Source: Bacillota bacterium (GTDB lineage Bacteria; Bacillota; Clostridia; Peptostreptococcales; Anaerovoracaceae). Taken from it: a stretch of DNA of 64,000 bases. A program made the position numbers and the translations under genes. The stretch is taken from positions 1 to 64,000 of the forward strand of contig JAAVYD010000034.1 of the NCBI GenBank assembly GCA_022790955.1, written 5' to 3'. The notes beneath the pieces are model-generated. The model had not been told where the DNA came from, did not search any database, and saw nothing but the letters and a program-made list of their open reading frames with translations. Below are positions 50,694 through 59,733 of this stretch, in pieces. Every line of letters begins with the position of its first letter. Within the stretch, counting starts at the first letter, position 1.

Positions 50694-51017
50694 CTAATCA
50701 AGTGTTATTTTCTCATTGTCTATCTCCTTAATTATCACTTCTGCAAAATTTTTATCTGTAATGCCGTATATGCCCCGCTCCTTTAAACCGGTCATTTGGG
50801 ATAATCCCGCAATGTCGCCGAATTCCCTGAACGGCACATTATATTTTTCACAGAGAAATGAAAACTTTTGCTTTGTATTTTCAGATGTATCTGCTGCAAC
50901 TATTAATAATTTAATATCTTTTTTGCTTATCGTGTGGATACATGTCTGATAACCCGAAACAATTTTGCCTGCTCTCCTGGCAAGCCCCAGATAACTCTCG
51001 ATTTTACTCTTTTTCAT
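50694..51017 (-). CDS. ylxQ: Ribosomal L7Ae-family protein YlxQ
   Basis: LGLARRAGKIVSGYQTCIHTISKKDIKLLIVAADTSENTKQK. Confidence 0.88.
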   Translation of the reverse strand: MKKSKIESYLGLARRAGKIVSGYQTCIHTISKKDIKLLIVAADTSENTKQKFSFLCEKYNVPFREFGDIAGLSQMTGLKERGIYGITDKNFAEVIIKEIDNEKITLD

Positions 51018-51279
51018 ATTTTTTCAATTCTTCAAAAATGGCATCCAATTTCTCCGGTGTAATCGTAATCCCAAGACTCCGCGAAATCGCGTTTTTTTTC
51101 CTTGCGTTGTTAAAGCAACTCGTGTCCGGACAGAGATATACGCCTCTGCCCTGAGCTTTTCCTGTTACGTCAAGATTTAAACCGCCTTCTTTATCGTTTA
51201 CTATCCGTATAAGTTCTTTCTTAGGTTTGGATTCCATACAGCCCACGCACCTGCGCATAGGTATTTTCTTTGATTTCAT
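51004..51279 (-). CDS. ylxR: YlxR-family RNA-binding protein
   Basis: KKIPMRRCVGCMESKPKKELIRIV...GRGVYLCPDTSCF. Confidence 0.93.
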   Translation of the reverse strand: MKSKKIPMRRCVGCMESKPKKELIRIVNDKEGGLNLDVTGKAQGRGVYLCPDTSCFNNARKKNAISRSLGITITPEKLDAIFEELKKYEKE

Positions 51280-52676
51280 TACAGCTCACCGATTCCGTCA
51301 GTTTCTTCTTCCTGAGCTTCTTCAATTTCGACTATTCCGTCGTCTTCCTCCGCCTGCGATTCCTCAACTTCGATTATCTCGTCATTTTCCTCCGCCTGCG
51401 ATTCCTCGACTTCGACTATTCCGTCGTCTTCCTCCGCCTGCGATTCCTCGACTTCGATTATCTCGTCATTTTCTTCCGCCTGCGATTCCTCGACTTCGAC
51501 TATTCCGTCGTCTTCCTCCGCCTGCGATTCTTCGACTTCGACTATCTCGTCATTTTCCTCCGCCTGCGATTCCTCAACTTCGACTATTCCGCCGTCTTCC
51601 TCCGCCTGCGATTCCAGATCCCACGGTATGCCCTGCTCCTCAAACTGCGTATGACTCTTAATATCTATCTTCCAGCCGCAGAGTTTGGCTGCAAGCCTTA
51701 CGTTCTGACCCTCTTTTCCTATGGCAAGGGAAAGCTGATAATCCGGAACTATGGCGAGCGCAGACTGTTCAGCGGAGTTTATAAACACCTGTTCCACCTT
51801 AGCGGGACTAAGCGCGCTTTTTATAAGCTCATCCGGCTGATCGCTCCAGTTGATAATATCTATCTTTTCTCCGAAAAGCTCGTCTACTACCGCCTGCACT
51901 CTTGAACCTCTCGGCCCTACGCAGGAACCTACCGCATCAACATCGGGATCGTTTGTGGATACGGCTATCTTAGTCCTTGAACCCGCTTCCCTGGAAATAC
52001 TCTTGATTTCAACGATTCCTTCTCTTATCTCAGGCACCTCAAGCTCAAACAGACGCTTGACAAGACCAGGATGAGACCTCGACAAATACACCTGAGGTCC
52101 TTTTGTAGTCTTTTTAACATCCATAATATAAACTTTAAGTCTTGAATTTATATCATAATGCTCTCCGCGCGCCTGTTCCGTCACGGCAAGGATTCCTTCC
52201 GTCTTTCCCATATTAATGAACACGGTTTCATTGCTTATTCGCTGAACTTCTCCGGTAATGATTTCGCCCTGACGATTTGAATAATCGTCGTATATCATGC
52301 CTCTTTCGGCTTCGCGTATTCGCTGCACCACTACCTGCTTTGCAGTCTGAGCCGCTATTCTTCCGAAATCCCGCGGAGTGACTCTGTTTTCTATCACATC
52401 TCCGAGCTGATACTTGGGATCTATCTCGTGAGCTTCATCTAAAGTAAGCTCTCCGTATTCATCCATAACGTCCTCGTCGGACACCACTATTTTTCTCATG
52501 TATACGTCTATATCTCCTGTTACTCTGTCGATATTAACGCGTACATTCTGAGAATTGCTGTAATTTTTTTTATACGCTGACACAAGAGCCTGCTCTATGG
52601 CATCTATCAGAGTATCTTTAGATATATCCTTTTCTTTTTCAAGCGCTTCGACTGCAAGGATAAATTCCTGATTCAT
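51279..52676 (-). CDS. nusA: Transcription termination/antitermination factor NusA with acidic tandem-repeat tail
   Basis: NusA N-domain, S1, KH domains (VGPRGSRVQAVVDELFGEKIDIINWS; AIGKEGQNVRLAAKLCGWKIDIKS); C-terminal SQAEEDDGIVEVEE repeats. Confidence 0.97.
   Translation of the reverse strand: MNQEFILAVEALEKEKDISKDTLIDAIEQALVSAYKKNYSNSQNVRVNIDRVTGDIDVYMRKIVVSDEDVMDEYGELTLDEAHEIDPKYQLGDVIENRVTPRDFGRIAAQTAKQVVVQRIREAERGMIYDDYSNRQGEIITGEVQRISNETVFINMGKTEGILAVTEQARGEHYDINSRLKVYIMDVKKTTKGPQVYLSRSHPGLVKRLFELEVPEIREGIVEIKSISREAGSRTKIAVSTNDPDVDAVGSCVGPRGSRVQAVVDELFGEKIDIINWSDQPDELIKSALSPAKVEQVFINSAEQSALAIVPDYQLSLAIGKEGQNVRLAAKLCGWKIDIKSHTQFEEQGIPWDLESQAEEDGGIVEVEESQAEENDEIVEVEESQAEEDDGIVEVEESQAEENDEIIEVEESQAEEDDGIVEVEESQAEENDEIIEVEESQAEEDDGIVEIEEAQEEETDGIGEL
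51318..51611 (-). repeat. 42-bp tandem repeat, seven units (14-aa SQAEE[DN][DG][GE]I[VI]E[VI]EE)
   Basis: Direct reading of NusA C-terminus; alternating unit types. Confidence 0.95.
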
Positions 52677-52692
52677 CTGACTGTACTCCTCC

Positions 52693-53178
52693 CTATACAA
52701 TAACCGCCAGTTTGATTTTTGATATCTGTTCCTGCGGAATCTCAGTAATCCCTCCGGATTCGTTTTTCACCGAAACTATACCGTCGGCAAGACCGACAAG
52801 CTCAGCGCACATCTGCTTAATGCCGCCGATCGGTTTATACAGATTAATATCTACAAACCTGCCTGCGTACTTTACGTAATCCTCATCTTTAAGCAAAGGT
52901 CTGTCTAATCCCGGCGAAGAAACTTCCAATATATAATTGCTTTCTATAGGATCCTCCTCATCGAGTCTGTCGCTAAGATAACGACTTACTAACTCGCAGT
53001 CTTCAATACCAACGTAATTTTCGCTTCCATCGGCATTGTCCTGTTTATCTATATAGACTCTCAGATATCTCTCTTTGCCTTCTTTAACGTATTCTATATT
53101 AAATAATGAAAGCCCATGCTCCGCAAGAAAATCTGACAGAAGCTCAGCTGCTGTATCTTTTATCTTTTTCTTTGCCAT
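52693..53178 (-). CDS. rimP: Ribosome maturation factor RimP
   Basis: MAKKKIKDTAAELLSDFLAEHGLSLFNIEYVKEGKERYLRVYIDK...ILEVSSPGLDRPL. Confidence 0.94.
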   Translation of the reverse strand: MAKKKIKDTAAELLSDFLAEHGLSLFNIEYVKEGKERYLRVYIDKQDNADGSENYVGIEDCELVSRYLSDRLDEEDPIESNYILEVSSPGLDRPLLKDEDYVKYAGRFVDINLYKPIGGIKQMCAELVGLADGIVSVKNESGGITEIPQEQISKIKLAVIV

Positions 53179-53212
53179 GACTCCTCCTTTCGATGGTTTT
53201 CCCATACAATGC

Positions 53213-53242
53213 ACAGAGAGTGGGTTTTGACCCACTCTCTGT
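53213..53242 (-). promoter_or_regulatory. Perfect 13-bp hairpin in rimP-nusA leader
   Basis: ACAGAGAGTGGGT-CAAA-ACCCACTCTCTGT (minus strand), about 35 nt upstream of rimP ATG. Confidence 0.65.
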
Positions 53243-53348
53243 AAACAACTAAGTCATGCTTTTGACTTTTACCATTCAAATTATAACACACAAAACTCCG
53301 TGCTGCAAGGATAACTCGCCTGAGTTCTGTATTTTTCTGCGCCTTTTC

Positions 53349-54125
53349 CTACAAAGAAAAATCTCCCGCATCGCTGTGTATTTTATTTTTGCCGATTCTT
53401 TGTATACTTGCGGGTGTTATCTCTACTGTTTCGCCCGTAAGATCGCTGCGGTACCGGATACTGCCCGCGTCTGATACGAATTGATAACTAACGCCGTCTT
53501 GAAATATTACATCCGGAAGACCCGACGTATTGATAACATCGCTGGTAAGCTCTCCGGATTCAAAAGCGTGCTTCATCTGGAGCAGATAAAATGCAACGGC
53601 GATCACGCCCAGAACGATTAATATAAACAGCCACAACGCTCCCCAGACGTAAGCAAAGCCCAGACATAAAAGCGGCGGCCATATCAGACCAAGCAGCCGT
53701 GCATACGGATACCGAAAGCAGCGGATAAGCTGAAAGATATTCCAGATCACATACAATGTACATATAAAACTAAAAACGACGCGAAAACGCGGGATAAGCC
53801 ACGCAACAGCCAGCAGGCACACAATCGCAAGCCCGCCCCATGCATAAAACTCGCTGAGCACTCCTTCTTTGCGGCACTTTAACGCCTCTTTGCTAAGCAG
53901 CTTTGCATTTATTATGAGCATAAATTTCCACAAAACAGCGCACAAAACTCCTGCCGCCACTAATATGAGCAGCACCACAAAAGCACGCCATTCATAACCG
54001 CTGCTCAAAGTATATTTAATCAGATCATCGCCGAATTGCCTGTTCTTTTCAAACAGAGAATCCATTCCTGCAAAAAGTATCTTCTCATAAAACAACGATG
54101 TAATAGTATACAGTTTTTCCAGCAT
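53349..54125 (-). CDS. Uncharacterised multi-pass membrane protein
   Basis: 258 aa with several hydrophobic helices and soluble C-terminal domain. Confidence 0.6.
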   Translation of the reverse strand: MLEKLYTITSLFYEKILFAGMDSLFEKNRQFGDDLIKYTLSSGYEWRAFVVLLILVAAGVLCAVLWKFMLIINAKLLSKEALKCRKEGVLSEFYAWGGLAIVCLLAVAWLIPRFRVVFSFICTLYVIWNIFQLIRCFRYPYARLLGLIWPPLLCLGFAYVWGALWLFILIVLGVIAVAFYLLQMKHAFESGELTSDVINTSGLPDVIFQDGVSYQFVSDAGSIRYRSDLTGETVEITPASIQRIGKNKIHSDAGDFSL

Positions 54126-54183
54126 GCCAGGTATCCTCCTAAATAATCATGTCATCTGCACATAAAGCCGTATGGTATGCCTT

Positions 54184-54852
54184 TTATCCTTCGCTACGCT
54201 GAGAAACCAAAACATTTGTAAGCGGCTTCAAACATTTTACGAAAATCTTTACGATATTGCCCGTAATGAGCGCAGCTATTATCGTTCCTTCGCGCACGCC
54301 TACTAATTTATGTAAAAATACCAGACATATCACGCCCGCTATAACGGTCATAATCACATCTGAAACCACGCGGACTCCGCCGTACTCCCTGTTCAGCACC
54401 CTCGCTATCGCTCTTACGAAAGCATCTCCGTGCAGCATGACCACATCCGCCGTAAGCTGCAGATATGCCCCGAAAGCGATAATAGTACAGCCAATAAGCA
54501 GCGAAACTATTTTCATCGAATAAACTTCCGGCTGAAAACTTTTAAGGCAAAACATGGACAGATCTATTAAATATCCGAAACATACGGCAAACACTACCTG
54601 CAGCATAAGCTCTATCTTCTTTGCTTCTTTTCCTAATAAAACGATCTGACTGCCTATGAGCACGAACGCGAACACAATTGCCCAGTTTCCGAAGGTCAGC
54701 CAAGGCAGCACGAGGGACAAGCTGTACGGTATCGCCGCTATCGGCGACGTTCCGAGAGAAGCCTTTGTCGCGAAAGCCACGCCGAAAGCTGTTATTATCA
54801 ATCCTATCAAAAATATTATATATCTTTTTACGAGTTCTTGTTTGGTCATCAT
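54184..54852 (-). CDS. YczE/DUF6198-like integral membrane protein
   Basis: 222 aa; GLIITAFGVAFATKASLGTSPIAAIPYSLS. Confidence 0.75.
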   Translation of the reverse strand: MMTKQELVKRYIIFLIGLIITAFGVAFATKASLGTSPIAAIPYSLSLVLPWLTFGNWAIVFAFVLIGSQIVLLGKEAKKIELMLQVVFAVCFGYLIDLSMFCLKSFQPEVYSMKIVSLLIGCTIIAFGAYLQLTADVVMLHGDAFVRAIARVLNREYGGVRVVSDVIMTVIAGVICLVFLHKLVGVREGTIIAALITGNIVKIFVKCLKPLTNVLVSQRSEG

Positions 54853-54941
54853 TAATTCCTCCTTAACGGAATAGGTTGTATATAGTTAATAAAAGATATT
54901 ACGCGTATTTATTGATAAATTTATTAAATTTTAAAGTAAAA

Positions 54942-55109
54942 TTAGGGATAACCCTTCATCAATTTTAAAAAGAACTGTTCTTCTGCATATGAAAAATACG
55001 CCTGAGGCTTATTGTACTCATGACGGAGATTTTGATGATGACCTTTTAATTCTGCCGCGTCAGCGGTATTTGTTCTTATACTAAATATGCTTTTTCCTCT
55101 TATTAACAT
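54942..55109 (-). CDS. Possible 55-aa small protein
   Basis: Own translation MLIRGKSIFSIRTNTADAAELKGHHQNLRHEYNKPQAYFSYAEEQFFLKLMKGYP; AAAGG upstream of ATG; below ORF-track length cutoff. Confidence 0.45.
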   Translation of the reverse strand: MLIRGKSIFSIRTNTADAAELKGHHQNLRHEYNKPQAYFSYAEEQFFLKLMKGYP

Positions 55110-55272
55110 AATGCCGTACCTTTATATACTTCCTACACTTAGTTTATATTACCATACAAAGTTCTTTCGGTCAATTAATATATACATTTAATATTTAATT
55201 TTACATCTTTTTATACCGTTCAAAATAAATCTCGCTCTATATATTAATGAAACTTTTTGTATTATCTCAAAA

Positions 55273-55325
55273 AATCAAGCAGAGAATCAACCGCTGCAAA
55301 GCGGCAAATCCTCTGCTTTTACTTA
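55273..55325 (-). terminator. Intrinsic terminator of lipoprotein gene
   Basis: Minus-strand AAGCAGAGgatttgCCGCTttgcAGCGGttgattCTCTGCTTgaTTTTTT. Confidence 0.65.
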
Positions 55326-55374
55326 CATATTATTTATTAATAAATTTAACATCATAAACAGATTCATAAAACCG

Positions 55375-55824
55375 TTACTGAGGCTTTATCCAAAACCCGC
55401 CCGTATGATTTTTAGCCTGTATAATGACTTTATATGTTCCCGGAGAGTCTGTATTTACCTCAAAATCCTCCGTTTGAATATTACTTTCATCAAAAATCTT
55501 TTCTCCGTCGTCACTCTTTATTTCCATATCTAACTTTCCGCTTTCGGTGACACAAGAAATAGACAATTCCGTCGGGCTTGATATCTTGATTTCAAATGAA
55601 AGATTCTCGGCAGTCATATCATAATCTTCTCCGCCGATACTTTCGGGCCAGTTATCCTCAACAACAGACTCTATTTCCATTATCGGCGGTAATCCATTAT
55701 TCATTTCCTGCGAAACATTTTCCGGCGTTTCCGTCTTGTTATGAGTGGAAATCCTATCCGAATAACATCCTGTAAATAAAAAACAAACGCTGCATATGCA
55801 TAATATTATCATTATTTTTTTCAT
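55375..55824 (-). CDS. Putative lipoprotein
   Basis: MKKIMIILCICSVCFLFTGCYS lipobox; start in track (55938) too long. Confidence 0.75.
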   Translation of the reverse strand: MKKIMIILCICSVCFLFTGCYSDRISTHNKTETPENVSQEMNNGLPPIMEIESVVEDNWPESIGGEDYDMTAENLSFEIKISSPTELSISCVTESGKLDMEIKSDDGEKIFDESNIQTEDFEVNTDSPGTYKVIIQAKNHTGGFWIKPQ

Positions 55825-55924
55825 AATCTTAACTTCGTGATTGGATATTTTAATTAATTTAACAACTGCCGAAAAGACCTTATAATAAAAACATAAATAT
55901 TGTTTCTGCAGAAAATCAGCATGT

Positions 55925-58900
55925 TCAGCAAAACGCAAACAGCGTAAGCTGATCCGATTCCGGCAGACCTTCCAGTATACCGTGTTCCCGCATAGTTTCT
56001 ATATTACTGGAATTTACAGAAGTTCTCGTACTTATATCTTCTACCGAACTGAACGGCCCTTTCTTAAATTCTTCCGCCAGACTTACTGCCGCTGTTTCTC
56101 CCATGCCGTCGAGGGCGCGAAAAGGTATCCTCACTTTGCCATTCTCCACAGAAAATCTTAAAGCGTCGGAATTTCCAAAGCGTGCGGGCAGAAATTCATA
56201 TCCACGAGCAAACATCTCGTAAACTACTTCATATATGAGATATTCGTCCTTTTCTTTATTTGTAGCTTCGTTCCCCAATTTTTTTATCATATTCATCTTA
56301 TCGAGAACGGACTGCAAACCGCCCATTATCACATTAGTATTAAAAAAATCAACCTTCATAGTATAATGAACCGCATAAAATTCCGGCGGATAATACACTT
56401 TAAAATACGCTATGCGATATGACATCATAACATAAGCCACAGCGTGAGCCTTAGGAAACATATACTTAATTCTCTTGCACGATTCTATATACCAGCCCGG
56501 AACGTTGTTTGCAAGCATCAATGTTTCCTGTTCCTCGGTTATGCTCTTTCCTTTACGTACGCGTTCCATGATGGTAAATGAATCCTGCTTCGGAAGTCCT
56601 TTGTTTATAAGATAGTTCATAATGTCGTCTCTTGTGGCGATAGCGTCGTCCATAGTCGCCTCGCCGCTTCTTATAAACTCCTGAGCGTTATTTATCCATA
56701 CATCCGTACCGTGAGAAAATCCTGAGATACGCACCAACGCAGAAAATTTTTGAGGCTTGGTATCGTCCAGCATCTGGCGCGTAAAGCTCGTGCCGAATTC
56801 CGGTATCCCGAAAGTTCCATGACGCTGCTTATAATCGTCTATCTTAATATCGAGGTTTTCTGTTCCCAAAAATATGCTGTTCACTTTCTCGTCGCTGAGG
56901 GGCACCTCGTTAGGAGATATTCCAGTCATATCCTGAAGCATTCTTATCATGGACGGCACATCATGACCGAGGATATCCAGTTTAAGCAGATTTTCATCTA
57001 TCTTATGATAATCAAAATGGGTAGTAATGATATCTTTGCCCGCGCCTTCCGCCGGATGCATTACCGGACAAAACTCATATATCTCATGACCTTCCGGCAC
57101 GATTACTATGCCCCCTGGATGCTGGCCCGTTGTCTTTCTCACGCCAGTGCAGCCCAGAGCCAGACGTTCCGCCTCGCATTTATTAACAATTTGACCTCTT
57201 TCTTCAAAATACCGCTTTACATATCCCAGAGCCATTTTATCCTTAATCGTACCTATAGTGCCCGCCTTAAATACGTTTTTCGCTCCAAATATCTCCTCAA
57301 CATATTTATGAGCCGTCGCCTGATATTCACCCGCAAAGTTAAGATCTATATCAGGCTCCTTGTCGCCTTTAAATCCAAGAAACGTTTCAAACGGGATACT
57401 GAATCCGTCTTTTTTGTAATCGGTTCCGCAGACCGGACACTTTTTATCTGGCATATCTACGCCGCAGTCGTACGAACCATCCTCGATAAACTCAGAATGT
57501 TTACATTCCGGATTCGGGCAGATATAATGAGGCGGCAGCGGATTTACCTCGGTGATGCCGTCCATAGTGGCGGCAAAAGAAGAACCGACCGAGCCCCTCG
57601 AACCTACGAGATATCCGTCTGACAGAGATTTCTGCACGAGCATCTCGGCAGCCACGTACATCACTGCATAACCGTTTCCTATTATAGAATTAAGTTCTTT
57701 TTTTAAACGTTCTTCCACTATTTCAGGCAGAGGATCTCCATAAATCTCATGAGCCTTGCCGTAGCATCTTGACCTCAGACGATCCTCCGCACCGTCTATC
57801 TTAGGCGGGAATTTTCCCTTGGGAACCGGAATAAGTTCTTCCACAGAATCTGCTATGATCTTCGGATTTTCTATTACAACCCTGCGGGCTTCCTCCTCGC
57901 CGAGATACGAAAACTCCTCAAGCATTTCATCGGTAGTCCTGAGCCACAGCTTGGGCTTTTCGTCGAGCTCCTTAAAACCGTGAGCCGCCATTATTATATT
58001 TCTGTATATGTAATCTTCTTCATTAAGATAATGCGCGTCGCAGGTAGCTACAACGGGTTTATCCGTGATTTTCCCGAACTCGACTATCTTTCTGTTATAA
58101 TTAAGCAGATCCTCCGCACCGCTGACCATGCCTTTTTCCACCATGAACATATTATTGCTGCGCGGCTGTATCTCCAGATAATCGTAAAATTCTATAACCT
58201 TAAGCACTTCTTCGTCGGATTTTCCCTCGGTCATCGCGCGAAATACCTCGCCTGCCTCGCATGCGGAACCTATTATAAGCCCTTCACGAAGCTCTGCGAT
58301 AACGGACTTGGGCATGCGCGGACGCTTATAGTGATATTTTAAAAACGAAAAAGAAACCAATTTATAAAGATTTTTAAGTCCCGTCTGGTTCTTGGCGATA
58401 AGGATTATGTGCCTTGCAGGATTTGTCTTATAGTCCAGCTCGCCGTTCGGCAAAAGGATATCATCAACAAGATAACCTTCTACACCGAAAAGTATCTTAA
58501 TATCTCCGCCCGCAGCTTTGGCAGCGTCCGGGAAGGACTGTACCACGCCGTGATCGGTAACTGCAACGGCGCTGTGTCCCCACTTCTTTGCGGTATTAAC
58601 GAGTTCCTTAACATCCATAAGACCGTCTATCTGGCTCATCTTCGTGTGAGCGTGAAGCTCTATGCGCTTCTCATCACTAATATCTGTTCTCTCAGGTTTC
58701 TCTGAAAGTTCAATACTCTGCGCCATCATCACAATCATCTTCTCGAAATTATCAAACTCGCAGTTTCCTTTAACTTTAATATAAGAACCTGTTTTTATAT
58801 ACTCGTCGAAATCCTCTTGTTTTTTAGCCGTAACAAACATCTTAACACAAATGGAATCCGTTCCGTCCGTCATATAAATAAACGCTATGCTTTTACCATT

Positions 58901-59716
58901 TTTTATAGTTCTGGAATCCGTACGAAAAACGCTGCCTTCTATAATAACATCGCTGCTTTCACTGTTAAGATCTTTAATTTTAACGATCTCGCCGGAGATG
59001 GCCTTGCCTACAATCCGATTTCCGGCAACAGCGCCTTCATAAGAATTCCCCCTGCGGTATCCGCCGCCCGAACCATTACTATTTTTATATGCCAAACCGC
59101 TGCCGTTTTCAGCAGGATTATTTTTAGCATTTTCTCTTGCGGCTCTCGCCGCCTTTTCAGCCTCCGCGCTTATGCGCCTGAGTTCCTCATCCGTCTGATC
59201 TTCTATGGCTCTTACCTTTTCACCGTATTTTTCACTCTTGTTCCTGAAAGCAAATACTCTATCTATATTAAAATCGTGCTTGAGCATATTGCGCATGGCG
59301 GGCGCCGCCACCTTGTTTAAATGATTTACTGTCTGCTCACCCAGAGCGTAAATTATAATGCAATCCTGTTCCAGAGTAAAAGAACCCATATCCGCAGTGT
59401 GTCTAAGACCACCCAAATCGGACATAGATTCCATCATGTACGGTATAAACAACCGAATAATCTCCTCCTCAGAAAGCGCGGTATTTTCATATCTGAACCG
59501 GCATGAAACCGCGGAAAGATCGCCGAATTCCGCTTTTATCTTTCTCTTTATATTCTGAAGATCGTTATAAGGAATTATGTAATTTAACGATATATCGAGA
59601 TGCAGTTCGTTTTCTTCTTTTAATAGAAACGCATTTTCTATATTCATACTAAACTCGCTCCTGTCGTGAGGAGCGAGTTCATTCCATGAAACATTTTCTT
59701 CTATAAAATTTTTCAT
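55925..59716 (-). CDS. polC: DNA polymerase III alpha subunit, PolC type, apparently lacking exonuclease insertion
   Basis: 1263 aa; OB, PHP, zinc motif CPNPECKHSEF...CPVCGTDYKKDG, PDIDLNFAGEYQ; no ETTGL-type DEDDh domain between YLVDD and KTNPARHIILIAKN. Confidence 0.95.
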   Translation of the reverse strand: MKNFIEENVSWNELAPHDRSEFSMNIENAFLLKEENELHLDISLNYIIPYNDLQNIKRKIKAEFGDLSAVSCRFRYENTALSEEEIIRLFIPYMMESMSDLGGLRHTADMGSFTLEQDCIIIYALGEQTVNHLNKVAAPAMRNMLKHDFNIDRVFAFRNKSEKYGEKVRAIEDQTDEELRRISAEAEKAARAARENAKNNPAENGSGLAYKNSNGSGGGYRRGNSYEGAVAGNRIVGKAISGEIVKIKDLNSESSDVIIEGSVFRTDSRTIKNGKSIAFIYMTDGTDSICVKMFVTAKKQEDFDEYIKTGSYIKVKGNCEFDNFEKMIVMMAQSIELSEKPERTDISDEKRIELHAHTKMSQIDGLMDVKELVNTAKKWGHSAVAVTDHGVVQSFPDAAKAAGGDIKILFGVEGYLVDDILLPNGELDYKTNPARHIILIAKNQTGLKNLYKLVSFSFLKYHYKRPRMPKSVIAELREGLIIGSACEAGEVFRAMTEGKSDEEVLKVIEFYDYLEIQPRSNNMFMVEKGMVSGAEDLLNYNRKIVEFGKITDKPVVATCDAHYLNEEDYIYRNIIMAAHGFKELDEKPKLWLRTTDEMLEEFSYLGEEEARRVVIENPKIIADSVEELIPVPKGKFPPKIDGAEDRLRSRCYGKAHEIYGDPLPEIVEERLKKELNSIIGNGYAVMYVAAEMLVQKSLSDGYLVGSRGSVGSSFAATMDGITEVNPLPPHYICPNPECKHSEFIEDGSYDCGVDMPDKKCPVCGTDYKKDGFSIPFETFLGFKGDKEPDIDLNFAGEYQATAHKYVEEIFGAKNVFKAGTIGTIKDKMALGYVKRYFEERGQIVNKCEAERLALGCTGVRKTTGQHPGGIVIVPEGHEIYEFCPVMHPAEGAGKDIITTHFDYHKIDENLLKLDILGHDVPSMIRMLQDMTGISPNEVPLSDEKVNSIFLGTENLDIKIDDYKQRHGTFGIPEFGTSFTRQMLDDTKPQKFSALVRISGFSHGTDVWINNAQEFIRSGEATMDDAIATRDDIMNYLINKGLPKQDSFTIMERVRKGKSITEEQETLMLANNVPGWYIESCKRIKYMFPKAHAVAYVMMSYRIAYFKVYYPPEFYAVHYTMKVDFFNTNVIMGGLQSVLDKMNMIKKLGNEATNKEKDEYLIYEVVYEMFARGYEFLPARFGNSDALRFSVENGKVRIPFRALDGMGETAAVSLAEEFKKGPFSSVEDISTRTSVNSSNIETMREHGILEGLPESDQLTLFAFC

Positions 59717-59733
59717 AATTTTAGTATCCGTTA

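Noticed and set aside
51282-51611. Regular spaced repeat that could look like a CRISPR array
   Set aside because: Contiguous 42-bp in-frame coding tandem repeat without unique spacers
51227-51905. Plus-strand ORFs with proline/arginine or FDYLVIFLRLRF-type repeats
   Set aside because: Antisense shadow of the NusA acidic tandem repeat; no independent coding evidence
56750-57622. 290-aa plus-strand ORF opposite polC
   Set aside because: Long antisense ORF within a strongly supported polC gene; no recognisable domain
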